This document shows, piece after piece, positions 43,561 through 51,503 of a DNA stretch of 64,000 bases (its first letter is position 1; the number at the start of each line of letters is the position of its first letter). A program made the translations under genes and the position numbers. The stretch comes from Rhodococcus sp. 14-2483-1-2. GTDB lineage: Bacteria > Actinomycetota > Actinomycetes > Mycobacteriales > Mycobacteriaceae. The notes below the pieces were generated by a model. It had not been told where the DNA came from and made no database searches. It saw only the letters and a list, made by a program, of their open reading frames with translations. The stretch is from assembly GCF_002259405.1 (NCBI RefSeq), contig NZ_NPFW01000007.1, positions 372,001-436,000 on the forward strand, in the 5' to 3' direction.

Positions 43561-44531
43561 ACGCCGGGCCACACCCAACCGCCTTGATCACCGGAGTGGC
43601 AGGCCAGGACGGCAGCTACCTCGCCGAACTGCTACTCGGCCGCGGCTGGGCAGTGCACGGCGTCTCCAAGCCCGGTGACGATGGCGACTCGATCGACGCG
43701 CTCGTCGCACGACACGAGGTGGATCTGAGCGAGACCGGTACGGTACAGGGTCTGGTCCGAGAGATCGAGCCCGACTACGTCTTTCACCTCGCCGGCATCT
43801 CCTCGGTGTGGCGATCGTGGAACGACCCGGTACTGACCACCAGGGTCAACGGCGTCTCTGCAGCGGCGTTGCTCGACGCCTGCTTCACCCACCAGGAGGC
43901 GTCGGGAAAGCGGATCGTGATGATCAATGCATCGAGTGCCGAGATCTTCGCCGGATCCGGTGTCTCGCTGCAGAGCGAGGCGACCCGGATCGCACCCACA
44001 TCGCCGTACGGTGCATCGAAGGCGCTCAGTCACCACATGGTCGATGTGTATCGATCACGAGGGCTCGAAGCAACCAATGCCATTCTCTACAACCACGAGT
44101 CACCGCGGCGACCGGATTCCTTCGTCACTCGCAAGATCAGCAAGGCCGCGGTCGCCATCTCGCGTGGACGCCAGTCCACGCTCGAACTCGGCAACCTCAC
44201 GGCGGTGCGCGATTGGGGCTGGGCTCCGGACTATGTGCAGGCGATGGCAGCGATGGCCGAGTACGGCAAGGGCGACAATTTTGTCGTCGCAACCGGGCAG
44301 GCCCACAGCGTCGCCGACTTCGTGGCCGCCGCCTTCGAGGCGGTGGGCATCGACGACTGGCGTGAGTACGTGCGCAGCGACTCCGAGATGCTCAGACCCA
44401 CCGATTCGGCGAGAATGGTCGGCGACGCCTCCAAGGCCCGCAACGTGTTGGGCTGGGAACCGACGAAGACGTTCGATCAGGTGGTCCGCGCAATGATCGA
44501 GTTCGACATGACGGAGGAGATTGCAGCATGA
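43557..44531 (+). CDS. GDP-mannose dehydratase-like SDR, possible GDP-4-keto-6-deoxymannose reductase
   Basis: A 324-residue extended SDR related to the adjacent Gmd. It has the loop Gly-Val-Ala-Gly-Gln-Asp-Gly-Ser-Tyr-Leu, Ser-Ala-Glu-Ile-Phe-Ala, catalytic Tyr-Gly-Ala-Ser-Lys and Asn-His-Glu-Ser-Pro-Arg-Arg. The start is GTG 43557, inside the upstream stop (GTGA overlap). A longer frame reads the end of gmd and is rejected. Having two Gmd-type enzymes together suggests one has become the reductase (Rmd-type) finishing the 6-deoxy sugar, but it could be a second dehydratase. Confidence 0.82.
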   Translation: MNAGPHPTALITGVAGQDGSYLAELLLGRGWAVHGVSKPGDDGDSIDALVARHEVDLSETGTVQGLVREIEPDYVFHLAGISSVWRSWNDPVLTTRVNGVSAAALLDACFTHQEASGKRIVMINASSAEIFAGSGVSLQSEATRIAPTSPYGASKALSHHMVDVYRSRGLEATNAILYNHESPRRPDSFVTRKISKAAVAISRGRQSTLELGNLTAVRDWGWAPDYVQAMAAMAEYGKGDNFVVATGQAHSVADFVAAAFEAVGIDDWREYVRSDSEMLRPTDSARMVGDASKARNVLGWEPTKTFDQVVRAMIEFDMTEEIAA

Positions 44532-45133
44532 CAGCGGTGGAAAAGCCCGAGAACGAGCTCTACGACGTGTCGAACTACAAGATGCAGGACATCACGTTCA
44601 AGCGGAAGCTGCGCAATCGCATCGGCACCCTCGGCTTCAACATGATCGTGACCTACATTCCGTCGCACTGGATTCGGCAGAACTTCCTGCGCGCCTTCGG
44701 TGCGACGATCGGCAAGGACACCTCGATCTTCCGCGGCACCACCATCCTCGATCCCGAGGGCCTCACCATCGGTGACGCCTGCGCCATCGGGTTCCGGTGC
44801 ATGCTCGACGCCCGCGGCGGAATCACCATCGGCAGCAACGTCGTCATCGCCAGCGACACCCACATCATCGGCGGGTACCACGATCACAACTCCCCCGAAT
44901 TCACACCGATCCTCGAGCCCTGCGTCATCGGCGATTACGTGTGGATCGCCAGTCGCAGCACCCTTCTCAGCGGTGTGACCCTCGGCCGCGGTGCCGTCGT
45001 CGGTGGTTGCTCGATGGTGCGCGCAGATGTCGGCGAACTCGAGGTGGTGGCCGGTGTACCTGCGAAGGTGCGAGCGATGCGTGACCCCAAGGCACTCGCC
45101 TACCGCCCCAAGTATCGGCCGCTGTTCTACTGA
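44528..45133 (+). CDS. Hexapeptide-repeat O-acetyltransferase, WcaF/maltose acetyltransferase-like (locus B)
   Basis: A 201-residue left-handed beta-helix protein. Hexapeptide turns run from about residue 65 to 175, with the catalytic His in Ser-Asp-Thr-His-Ile-Ile-Gly-Gly and the closing Val-Val-Ala-Gly-Val-Pro-Ala-Lys-Val. It likely acetylates a sugar of the locus B repeat unit. An ATGA overlap joins it to the previous gene and a one-base overlap to the next. The SASA-like esterase at 29809 could remove the group it adds. Confidence 0.88.
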   Translation: MTAVEKPENELYDVSNYKMQDITFKRKLRNRIGTLGFNMIVTYIPSHWIRQNFLRAFGATIGKDTSIFRGTTILDPEGLTIGDACAIGFRCMLDARGGITIGSNVVIASDTHIIGGYHDHNSPEFTPILEPCVIGDYVWIASRSTLLSGVTLGRGAVVGGCSMVRADVGELEVVAGVPAKVRAMRDPKALAYRPKYRPLFY

Positions 45134-46203
45134 TGATCCTGCGTGACTGCCGACTCGTCTACGTCGCCCCCCGATCCGGGGTGGGCGGCGTGGGCGACTA
45201 TGCCGACGACTTCGCCGACGCCGTTCGGCCACACTTCGCCGAGGTGATCGAGTATCGCCACGAGGGACCAGGATCGCACTCGGTGCGCGATATTCTGCGT
45301 CACCGCAGAGCAATTCAAGAACTCGTCGACTCGGATCCGGGCCGCGTCATCGTGCACTGCGAACTCAGCGGCGGCTCGGTGATGCCGTTCTGGGCAACCG
45401 CCCGACTCACCGGCGACCTGGTTGTCACCGCGACGGTGCACGACCCGCCAGGACTCGTCTGGTGGCCCGCACGAACCAAATTCCTCGCGGGCAAGAAAGT
45501 GCTCAATCACGGCCTGCACTACCCGCTTCGGTCGGGATGGCGGGCCCTCGAACGCCGGATTGCCGGTAGCCGAACGCTGTTCGCGCTGACCCGCTCCGGT
45601 GCCGACTCACTCGCGCGCGAGTATCCAGACGCCACCGCCAAGGCCAGTGCCCTCTTCGTTCCCGCGCGCCCCGACATCACTCCCGCCGAGGAGCGACCCC
45701 TTGCGGTCGGACTCTTCGGATTGGTCTATCGCGGCAAAGGTTTCGATCAGATCCAGCAGCTCCGCGACAGCCTGCCCCGCGACATCGCGATCCGCATCGC
45801 CGGCCGGGGAACCGAACTGCTCGACCCCGTCGACGGTGTGGACATTCTCGGCGAGGTGAACGGACCGGACGAGGACGCCTTCTTCGCCTCCATCCGCGCA
45901 CTCGTCCTGCCCTACGGCAAACGGAGTGTGTACGGAGATGCATTCCCCGCGTCCTCGGTCGTGACGCGGGCAATCGCGTATCAGACTCCGGTGACCTGCC
46001 TGAAGGTCGGCGCACTCGCCGAGTCCGACAGCGGAGCCCTGGTGGTCGACGGAGGTGTCGCCGAACTTGCCGACGCCACCGCCGACCTCATCACCGATCC
46101 GATTGCGCTGGGCAAACTTCGACGTGAGGTCGAGGCGCTGCGCATCTCTCACACCGCAGACCTCGTCGTCGAGGACTTCGTCTCCGTGTGGGCGGCTCAA
46201 TGA
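45133..46203 (+). CDS. Glycosyltransferase, GT-B type (locus B)
   Basis: A 356-residue protein with the GT4-like two-domain layout: an N-terminal Gly-Val-Gly-Gly-Val-Gly-Asp-Tyr acceptor loop, then Gly-Leu-Phe-Gly-Leu-Val-Tyr-Arg-Gly-Lys-Gly in the donor half. The usual EX7E motif is not evident; the equivalent region reads Val-Tyr-Gly-Asp-Ala-Phe-Pro-Ala-Ser. It may therefore be a diverged family member. It sits in the coupled operon immediately before the flippase and should contribute one sugar. Confidence 0.78.
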   Translation: MILRDCRLVYVAPRSGVGGVGDYADDFADAVRPHFAEVIEYRHEGPGSHSVRDILRHRRAIQELVDSDPGRVIVHCELSGGSVMPFWATARLTGDLVVTATVHDPPGLVWWPARTKFLAGKKVLNHGLHYPLRSGWRALERRIAGSRTLFALTRSGADSLAREYPDATAKASALFVPARPDITPAEERPLAVGLFGLVYRGKGFDQIQQLRDSLPRDIAIRIAGRGTELLDPVDGVDILGEVNGPDEDAFFASIRALVLPYGKRSVYGDAFPASSVVTRAIAYQTPVTCLKVGALAESDSGALVVDGGVAELADATADLITDPIALGKLRREVEALRISHTADLVVEDFVSVWAAQ

Positions 46204-47345
46204 ACGCCAATCTGCTGAAGGCCGGAATTGCTGCTCTGTGGACCTACGGCGGCCGCGGCATCGGCCTGCTGTGGACCATCGCGCTGATCGCCAAGTTGGG
46301 GATCTCCGACTACGGCCAGTATGCGATGGCCTTCGCCCTCGCCGCGATCATCGCAGCACCGCTGGATCACCCCTTCACCGTGCGTTCGATTCGTGTGAGC
46401 GAACGAGAGTTTCTGAGTGAGCGCACTACTCGCATGCTCGCCGGTGCAGTTCTCATCGTCGGCGGCCTGTGCCTGGTACAGGTCAACTACATCGCCTGGT
46501 TCGCCCTGGTTATCGGCGGCGGCGAGCTGGCGTTCAATGCCTACAAGAGCAGGGCACTGCGCGACGGCCGCCCCGACCTCACCCAGCGATTGGACACAAC
46601 ACGCCAGGCCACGTCCATCGCGCTCGCGACGGCGTACCTGTTCGCCGTTCCCGATGCCACGCTGACCGTTGCCAGCCTGCTCTATGCCGCACCGTATTTC
46701 GTCATCGCGGTGATGGCCGCGGTGCGGACGCGCGGCGCAGCGCCGAGTGTCCCCGGATCCTGGCGCGAGATGTCGATGCTGTTCTCGGAGAACCTCGCCA
46801 ACGCGGTCTACATCCAAGGCGACGTGTTGCTGCTCGGTTTCCTCACCGACTCCACGATTGCCGGTTACTACTCCGTCGCTGCAGTGACGGCCTGGGCGGT
46901 GGCCTTCATCGGTCAGGCATTCGGCAACACCTTCCACGAGAAGCTGCGCGCCGCAGACGGACTCGTCAGCGCCGGACCGGCCTTGAAGCACACCGCGGTG
47001 CTCGGCTGCGCCGCCGGCTCATTGCTGTTGGTAGCCGGTCTCCTGCTCTTCCTGACGCCTGCGTCCCCACAGATCGCGGGTGCACTCGTGGTGATGTCGT
47101 TGTTCGTGGTGATGCGAGTGATGAACCACGTGTTCACCACGGTGCTCTACCTGCAGCACCGCGACCGCACCCGCGTGCTGGCAGCAGCGACGCTGGCACC
47201 GCTGAAAATGGTTCTCGTCCTGTGCCTGTTCCCCTTCGGTGCCGTCGGCGCGGCCGTGGCCTCGGTGGTCACCGACGCCGTACTGCTCGTCTGGTTCATG
47301 CGCGCCCTGTACCGCGATGCGGTGAAAGAAGAAGTGACGCAATGA
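46200..47345 (+). CDS. Wzx-type polysaccharide flippase (locus B)
   Basis: A 381-residue polytopic protein with about ten to twelve helices and the Wzx-typical N-terminal start (Gly-Ile-Ala-Ala-Leu-Trp-Thr-Tyr-Gly-Gly-Arg-Gly). It is expected to flip the lipid-linked repeat unit. ATG 46200 overlaps the previous stop; a GTG at 46188 would overlap more. It is unlike the locus A flippase in base composition and sequence. It lies between two glycosyltransferases. Confidence 0.82.
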   Translation: MNANLLKAGIAALWTYGGRGIGLLWTIALIAKLGISDYGQYAMAFALAAIIAAPLDHPFTVRSIRVSEREFLSERTTRMLAGAVLIVGGLCLVQVNYIAWFALVIGGGELAFNAYKSRALRDGRPDLTQRLDTTRQATSIALATAYLFAVPDATLTVASLLYAAPYFVIAVMAAVRTRGAAPSVPGSWREMSMLFSENLANAVYIQGDVLLLGFLTDSTIAGYYSVAAVTAWAVAFIGQAFGNTFHEKLRAADGLVSAGPALKHTAVLGCAAGSLLLVAGLLLFLTPASPQIAGALVVMSLFVVMRVMNHVFTTVLYLQHRDRTRVLAAATLAPLKMVLVLCLFPFGAVGAAVASVVTDAVLLVWFMRALYRDAVKEEVTQ

Positions 47346-48457
47346 GACGCGCGACCTTCCTGCTGTCCAAAGACCCCGTTACCGAGCACGGCGGCGATAT
47401 CGCACTGTCTCGCTTGATGATGCAGCTCGCCCGCGAGGCGTTCGAGGTTCGTTCGATCTGCCTGTCCAAGGAGACCGACGTGGCCCCCGACGTGGTGCGC
47501 GTCCCCAAGCCCAAGGTGGACGCAGGGTTGCTGATGAAGTCGATGCGGCCGACGCGCTCGGTGGTGCACGGACGCTACGACGTCGACGCCTTCCGCGATG
47601 CCATCGACGCGTCCGAATCGGATGTGTATGTGGCCGAACACAGTTACATGGCCGAATCGTTCCTCCGCTCGTCGAAGTTGGGGTCGCCGTTCGCGATCAA
47701 CACCGTCAACACCGAGTCGCAGGTGTGGAAGGTGACGCGCGGCGTGATCGGCCGTATCGAGGCACCTCGCATCCTGCGCGACGAGATTCGCGTCGCCCGT
47801 GCGGCAGACGCCGTCGGGACCTACGATGCCGACGAGGCGCAGATGTACCGGAGCAAGGGTGTGCGCGACGCTCGGTGGATCGACCTCACTCTCGAACCTG
47901 CGCCGCAGCTGGACCTGTCCGAGACCGCGAAGCGCTTGGTGTTCATGGGGACTCGTGATTGGCCGCCGAATCAGGAGGCCTTCAAGATCGCGCTCGAATA
48001 CTGGCCGGCGATCTCTGCGGGCATCGACGGTGCCGAACTGTGCATCATCGGCGCGAAGGCCCCGGGTGCCAAGGATCCCGTCTACCCGGCCGGAGTTCGC
48101 GATCTCGGCTTCGTCGACGATCTGCAGGAATTCCTCGGTACGTGCCGAGCGCTGATCGCCCCGGTCGCCACCGGCGGCGGCGTGCGCGTCAAGATCCTCG
48201 ACGCGGCCAGCAAGGGCCTACCCGTCGTCGGGACCTCGGCGGCCGTCGGATCGCTCGACTCCATCTTCGAGTTGCCCACCTTCGACGACACAGAGCAGTT
48301 CGTCGCCGAATGCCGCCGCTACCTGCTCGACCGCACCGCCGCCGTCAAGGCAGGTGAGCGGATCTACGAGCTGAACACCGCCCGCTGGAACGACCGTGTA
48401 CCCCATTCCACCGTCGAAGCACTGATCAGCGCACCGCTGACGAGCACCTTAGGATGA
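47342..48457 (+). CDS. Glycosyltransferase, GT4/GT1_4-like (locus B)
   Basis: A 371-residue enzyme. The acceptor half begins with Ser-Lys-Asp-Pro-Val-Thr-Glu-His-Gly-Gly-Asp. The donor half has Phe-Met-Gly-Thr-Arg-Asp-Trp-Pro-Pro-Asn and Gly-Gly-Gly-Val-Arg-Val-Lys-Ile-Leu-Asp-Ala, characteristic of the Glyco_trans_1_4 group. The start overlaps the flippase stop (ATGA) and the end overlaps the glycosidase start (ATGA). A very long upstream frame is a shadow of the flippase gene. It is the third glycosyltransferase of the operon. Confidence 0.87.
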   Translation: MRRATFLLSKDPVTEHGGDIALSRLMMQLAREAFEVRSICLSKETDVAPDVVRVPKPKVDAGLLMKSMRPTRSVVHGRYDVDAFRDAIDASESDVYVAEHSYMAESFLRSSKLGSPFAINTVNTESQVWKVTRGVIGRIEAPRILRDEIRVARAADAVGTYDADEAQMYRSKGVRDARWIDLTLEPAPQLDLSETAKRLVFMGTRDWPPNQEAFKIALEYWPAISAGIDGAELCIIGAKAPGAKDPVYPAGVRDLGFVDDLQEFLGTCRALIAPVATGGGVRVKILDAASKGLPVVGTSAAVGSLDSIFELPTFDDTEQFVAECRRYLLDRTAAVKAGERIYELNTARWNDRVPHSTVEALISAPLTSTLG

Positions 48458-49491
48458 TCGCCATGACCCTCCGCTCCCGTCTGCTCACCGTTGCCGCAGC
48501 CGCCGCGATCGCCGTCGGCCTCTCGACGCCCGTTGCGCACGCGGCACCGCCTGCCGGCCTGGGCTTCACTGGCGGCGCACCGTTTCTGACGCTCGACGAC
48601 GCCACACTGAACAACGAACTCGGTGCCGGACGCGACATCGGTGCATCGTGGGTCCGGGTCGTGGTGAACTGGGCGGCAATCGAGACAGCACCGGGTGTAT
48701 TCGACTGGGGCAACACCGATCGTGTGATCAACGCGGCGACGGCGCAGGGCTATTCGGTACTGGCCGTGCTGGGTGGAACCCCCGGATGGGCGCAGGGCGG
48801 CATCGCCTCACCACTGCCCGGTGCAGTTCCGTTGGATCCCAATGCCTTCGGTGCATTCGCCGGCGCGGCCGCGGCGCACCTCGGTGGGCGCGTCGACCAC
48901 TACGAGGTGTGGAACGAGCCCAACATCCCCACCTTCTTCGCACCCGTCGACGCCGTCCGGTACACGAACATGCTGCGCGCGGCGTACCCCGCGATCCACA
49001 ACGCCGACGCCGGAGCCACCGTGCTGAGTGCCGGACTGGCGACCACCATCAACGCCGGTGCCTGGACCGTCGCGCCGGTGACCTTCCTGCAGCAGATGTA
49101 CGCCGCCGGAGCAGCCGGATTCATGGACGCCGTCGCCATGCACCCCTACACCTTCCCCTTCACCGTCGAGAACGACCCCAACGGTCAATGGGCACAGGTC
49201 GATCAGGCCTACGGCACGATGGCGGCCAACGGCGACGGCGGCAAGAAGATCTGGATCACCGAACTCGGCGCACCCACCGGCAACGGTCCCATGGCCGTCA
49301 CCGAGGATGCACAGGCCGCGATCATCGGCTCCAGCCTGGCCAAGGCGTCGTCGCTGCCCTACGTGGGCCCGGTCTTCGTGCACTCCCTGCGTGACTCGGG
49401 CACCGACCCCGCCGACTCCGAACAGAACTACGGACTACTGCGCTCGGACTTCAGCGCCAAGCCGGCATACGACGTGGTTCGGGGTTCGTAG
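48454..49491 (+). CDS. Secreted PslG-like glycoside hydrolase, short form (locus B)
   Basis: A 345-residue enzyme with a clear Sec signal peptide (cleavage after Ala-His-Ala near residue 30). The (beta/alpha)8 domain has acid/base Glu155 in Val-Trp-Asn-Glu-Pro-Asn and nucleophile Glu270 in Ile-Trp-Ile-Thr-Glu-Leu-Gly. It is a compact paralogue of the glycosidase at 39420 without the C-terminal extension. As the last gene of the glycosyltransferase operon and coupled by ATGA, it is probably made together with the polymer it acts on. Confidence 0.88.
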   Translation: MIAMTLRSRLLTVAAAAAIAVGLSTPVAHAAPPAGLGFTGGAPFLTLDDATLNNELGAGRDIGASWVRVVVNWAAIETAPGVFDWGNTDRVINAATAQGYSVLAVLGGTPGWAQGGIASPLPGAVPLDPNAFGAFAGAAAAHLGGRVDHYEVWNEPNIPTFFAPVDAVRYTNMLRAAYPAIHNADAGATVLSAGLATTINAGAWTVAPVTFLQQMYAAGAAGFMDAVAMHPYTFPFTVENDPNGQWAQVDQAYGTMAANGDGGKKIWITELGAPTGNGPMAVTEDAQAAIIGSSLAKASSLPYVGPVFVHSLRDSGTDPADSEQNYGLLRSDFSAKPAYDVVRGS

Positions 49492-49507
49492 AGCTGAGCA
49501 GTTTTTG

Positions 49508-49557
49508 CTCCACTCCGGCGTTCTCAGTGGAGGAATCCCCACGCCCGAGGCCTCGGG
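49508..49557 (+). terminator. Candidate terminator stems after the locus B operon
   Basis: CTCCACT (49508-49514) pairs with AGTGGAG (49526-49532), and CCCGAGG-CCTCGGG (49544-49557) is a perfect 14-bp palindrome. Both lie just past the operon stop at 49491 and before the next gene. No long U-tract follows, so efficiency is uncertain. Confidence 0.4.
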
Positions 49558-49587
49558 TGGAGCGTTCTGTGCGACTACTCTTCCGAC

Positions 49588-50607
49588 ATGAGTCGCGTCG
49601 GATCGTGCCTACTCCTGATGGGGCTCGTCGTCGCGACCACATGGGCGTGTAGCAATCTGAACCCGTTTACCGACAGCGTCTCCTATCGGCCCCCGACAGC
49701 GAAGGTTGTCTCCTCCCCCGATTGTCTGGCCCTGAACATCTACACGGCTTTGACCGGATTGGGGCCGTGGGATCCAGCGCTGACGTCCGATGCCCCGGAG
49801 CCGGGGTACCCGCCGGCGACATTCCAGCCGGTCGCGGTTGTGCGATGCGAGCGAGGTACCGACGAATCCGGCTCGATGACAGTGGATTCGGTACGGCTCG
49901 AGGGCAACATCGATGCCGTGGACTCTGCATTCTCAGCGGATTCCGAGCGCTTTCCCGACGGCGTCATGGCGTCGTGCATGTACGCGATGGATCCGCCAGT
50001 CGGCCTGTGGTTCGTGAACGACTCCGGCGAGGCGTTCCGTCCCGCATGGCCCGCGAGCCCGTGTGGTTTGCAGAACACGCCGATCGAAGCACTCGCCGAT
50101 CTCACCGAGGTCTCCCGGTCGTCTCACACGACGGGTTATGACGATCGATACACCACAATGTGCGAATCCAGTCCGTACGTAGGCGGATTCGAGAACACGA
50201 CACCCGAGGACGTGGCTGCCGCTGTGGAACGCGAACAGTCGTCCGATGGTCCGGTTCCTCCATCATTGGTGACTCCGATAGACGATGTCGACAAACTGCA
50301 GTTGTGCACGGTCCCGGCTTCGACGGTCGAATCGCCACCGGACGCCGGCATCTCCGTGGCCGGGTCGCTGACGACGCTGAGCAGAGCGCAGAGCGCATCG
50401 GTCATCCGATCCCTTGTGGACGCGCCTTTCGCGCCGGCGTGCAATCAGAGCAGTACCCGCGTCGCGTCGACCGAATTGCGCAGGCCGGACGGCTCGGGCC
50501 GCTCCCTCGTATCCTTCGAGCTCGACGGCTGCCGACGGGCAGCGGGATTCGGGTACTACCGGACAATCCCTGCGGACGTCATGTCCACGCTGACATACAT
50601 CAGATGA
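49588..50607 (+). CDS. Hypothetical exported protein, possible lipoprotein
   Basis: A 339-residue protein of no family I recognise. The first 21 residues form a hydrophobic signal ending at Trp-Ala-Cys, followed by a polar mature region with several cysteines (for disulfides) and Pro/Ser-rich linkers. The lipobox is not canonical. It is downstream of the locus B operon but separated by about 100 bp with terminator-like stems, so it is probably a separate unit. Confidence 0.7.
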   Translation: MSRVGSCLLLMGLVVATTWACSNLNPFTDSVSYRPPTAKVVSSPDCLALNIYTALTGLGPWDPALTSDAPEPGYPPATFQPVAVVRCERGTDESGSMTVDSVRLEGNIDAVDSAFSADSERFPDGVMASCMYAMDPPVGLWFVNDSGEAFRPAWPASPCGLQNTPIEALADLTEVSRSSHTTGYDDRYTTMCESSPYVGGFENTTPEDVAAAVEREQSSDGPVPPSLVTPIDDVDKLQLCTVPASTVESPPDAGISVAGSLTTLSRAQSASVIRSLVDAPFAPACNQSSTRVASTELRRPDGSGRSLVSFELDGCRRAAGFGYYRTIPADVMSTLTYIR

Positions 50608-50703
50608 GCCCTGCGGCTGTGTCGCGGAATCCCATCGACATGGCGTGCGCTGCCCTACGGGACGAGCACGACTCGGCCCACCTGGAATCGCCCGCATCAG
50701 GCA

Positions 50704-50718
50704 TGGAACAACGTTCCA
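50704..50718. promoter_or_regulatory. TGGAAC-N3-GTTCCA operator upstream of TetR gene
   Basis: TGGAAC-AAC-GTTCCA is a perfect 6-bp inverted repeat located 19 bp before the TetR start at 50738. The same arms occur twice more before the monooxygenase gene (51447-51461 and 51470-51484), which marks it as the regulator's own operator. Confidence 0.75.
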
Positions 50719-50737
50719 GTTGTGGCAGGATCTGCGC

Positions 50738-51400
50738 ATGACGAACAGGAAGCCGGCATCCGCTCGACGTTCCGATGCTCTGTCGAAACAACGCATCGTG
50801 CAGGCAGCGATCGAGACGCTCGATGAGGGTGGCACCGACGCTTTGACGTTTCGCACCCTCGCCGCACGTCTGTCGACAGGCCCCGGAGCGCTGTATCACC
50901 ACGTCGGCAACAGGGATGATCTGCTCGCGGCATCGGCCGAAACCGTCATGGCATCGGTCTTCGATTCATCGCCCGAGAACGGTGCGGCAGAACCCGGTGT
51001 TCGCGGACTGATGATGAGAGTGTTCGACTTGATCACCACGCGACCATGGGTGGCCACGCAACTCTCCGCCGCTCAGTGGCAGCCTGCCGTTTTGCATCTC
51101 TTCGACCGCATCGGCACCGAACTCGACGCACACGGAGTTCCGCACAGTGCGCAGTTCGACGCCGCTTCCGTGCTTCTGTTCCACGCGATCGGGGTGGCAA
51201 GTCAGCGCGATGCCGGCATGCAACTGGCCGCCACGGTGACGGACCGCTCGGCATTTCTCGACTCCACACGCGTAGCGGTGACGGAAACGGGCGACTATCC
51301 GTTCCTCACCCGGATCGCGTCGCAATTCGCCGGCCACGACGACCGAGAGCAGTTTCAGGCCGGTCTCGACATCATCCTGGCGGGCATCGACCGCGGCTGA
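50738..51400 (+). CDS. TetR family transcriptional regulator
   Basis: A 220-residue regulator. The helix-turn-helix spans about residues 25-65 (Leu-Thr-Phe-Arg-Thr-Leu-Ala-Ala-Arg, then Gly-Ala-Leu-Tyr-His-His-Val). The C-terminal domain is of the tetracycline-repressor-like class. ATG 50738 is chosen; the upstream extension in frame overlaps the operator. It lies 103 bp before the flavin monooxygenase on the same strand. It probably represses itself and that gene through the three palindromes. Confidence 0.88.
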   Translation: MTNRKPASARRSDALSKQRIVQAAIETLDEGGTDALTFRTLAARLSTGPGALYHHVGNRDDLLAASAETVMASVFDSSPENGAAEPGVRGLMMRVFDLITTRPWVATQLSAAQWQPAVLHLFDRIGTELDAHGVPHSAQFDAASVLLFHAIGVASQRDAGMQLAATVTDRSAFLDSTRVAVTETGDYPFLTRIASQFAGHDDREQFQAGLDIILAGIDRG

Positions 51401-51446
51401 ACCGGCCGAAGTCCACCACGCCCATTTCTGCCCCAGTTGACATCCT

Positions 51447-51484
51447 TGGAACGCTGTTCCATTCTTGCTTGGAACAGCGTTCCA
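51447..51484. promoter_or_regulatory. Two TGGAAC-N3-GTTCCA operators before the monooxygenase gene
   Basis: Site one is TGGAAC-GCT-GTTCCA (51447-51461) and site two TGGAAC-AGC-GTTCCA (51470-51484), with centres 23 bp apart. Both match the site before the TetR gene in arms and spacing, while the three-base centres differ. Tandem sites allow cooperative repression. Confidence 0.78.
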
Positions 51485-51503
51485 ACAACGGGCGGAGAAA
51501 TCA

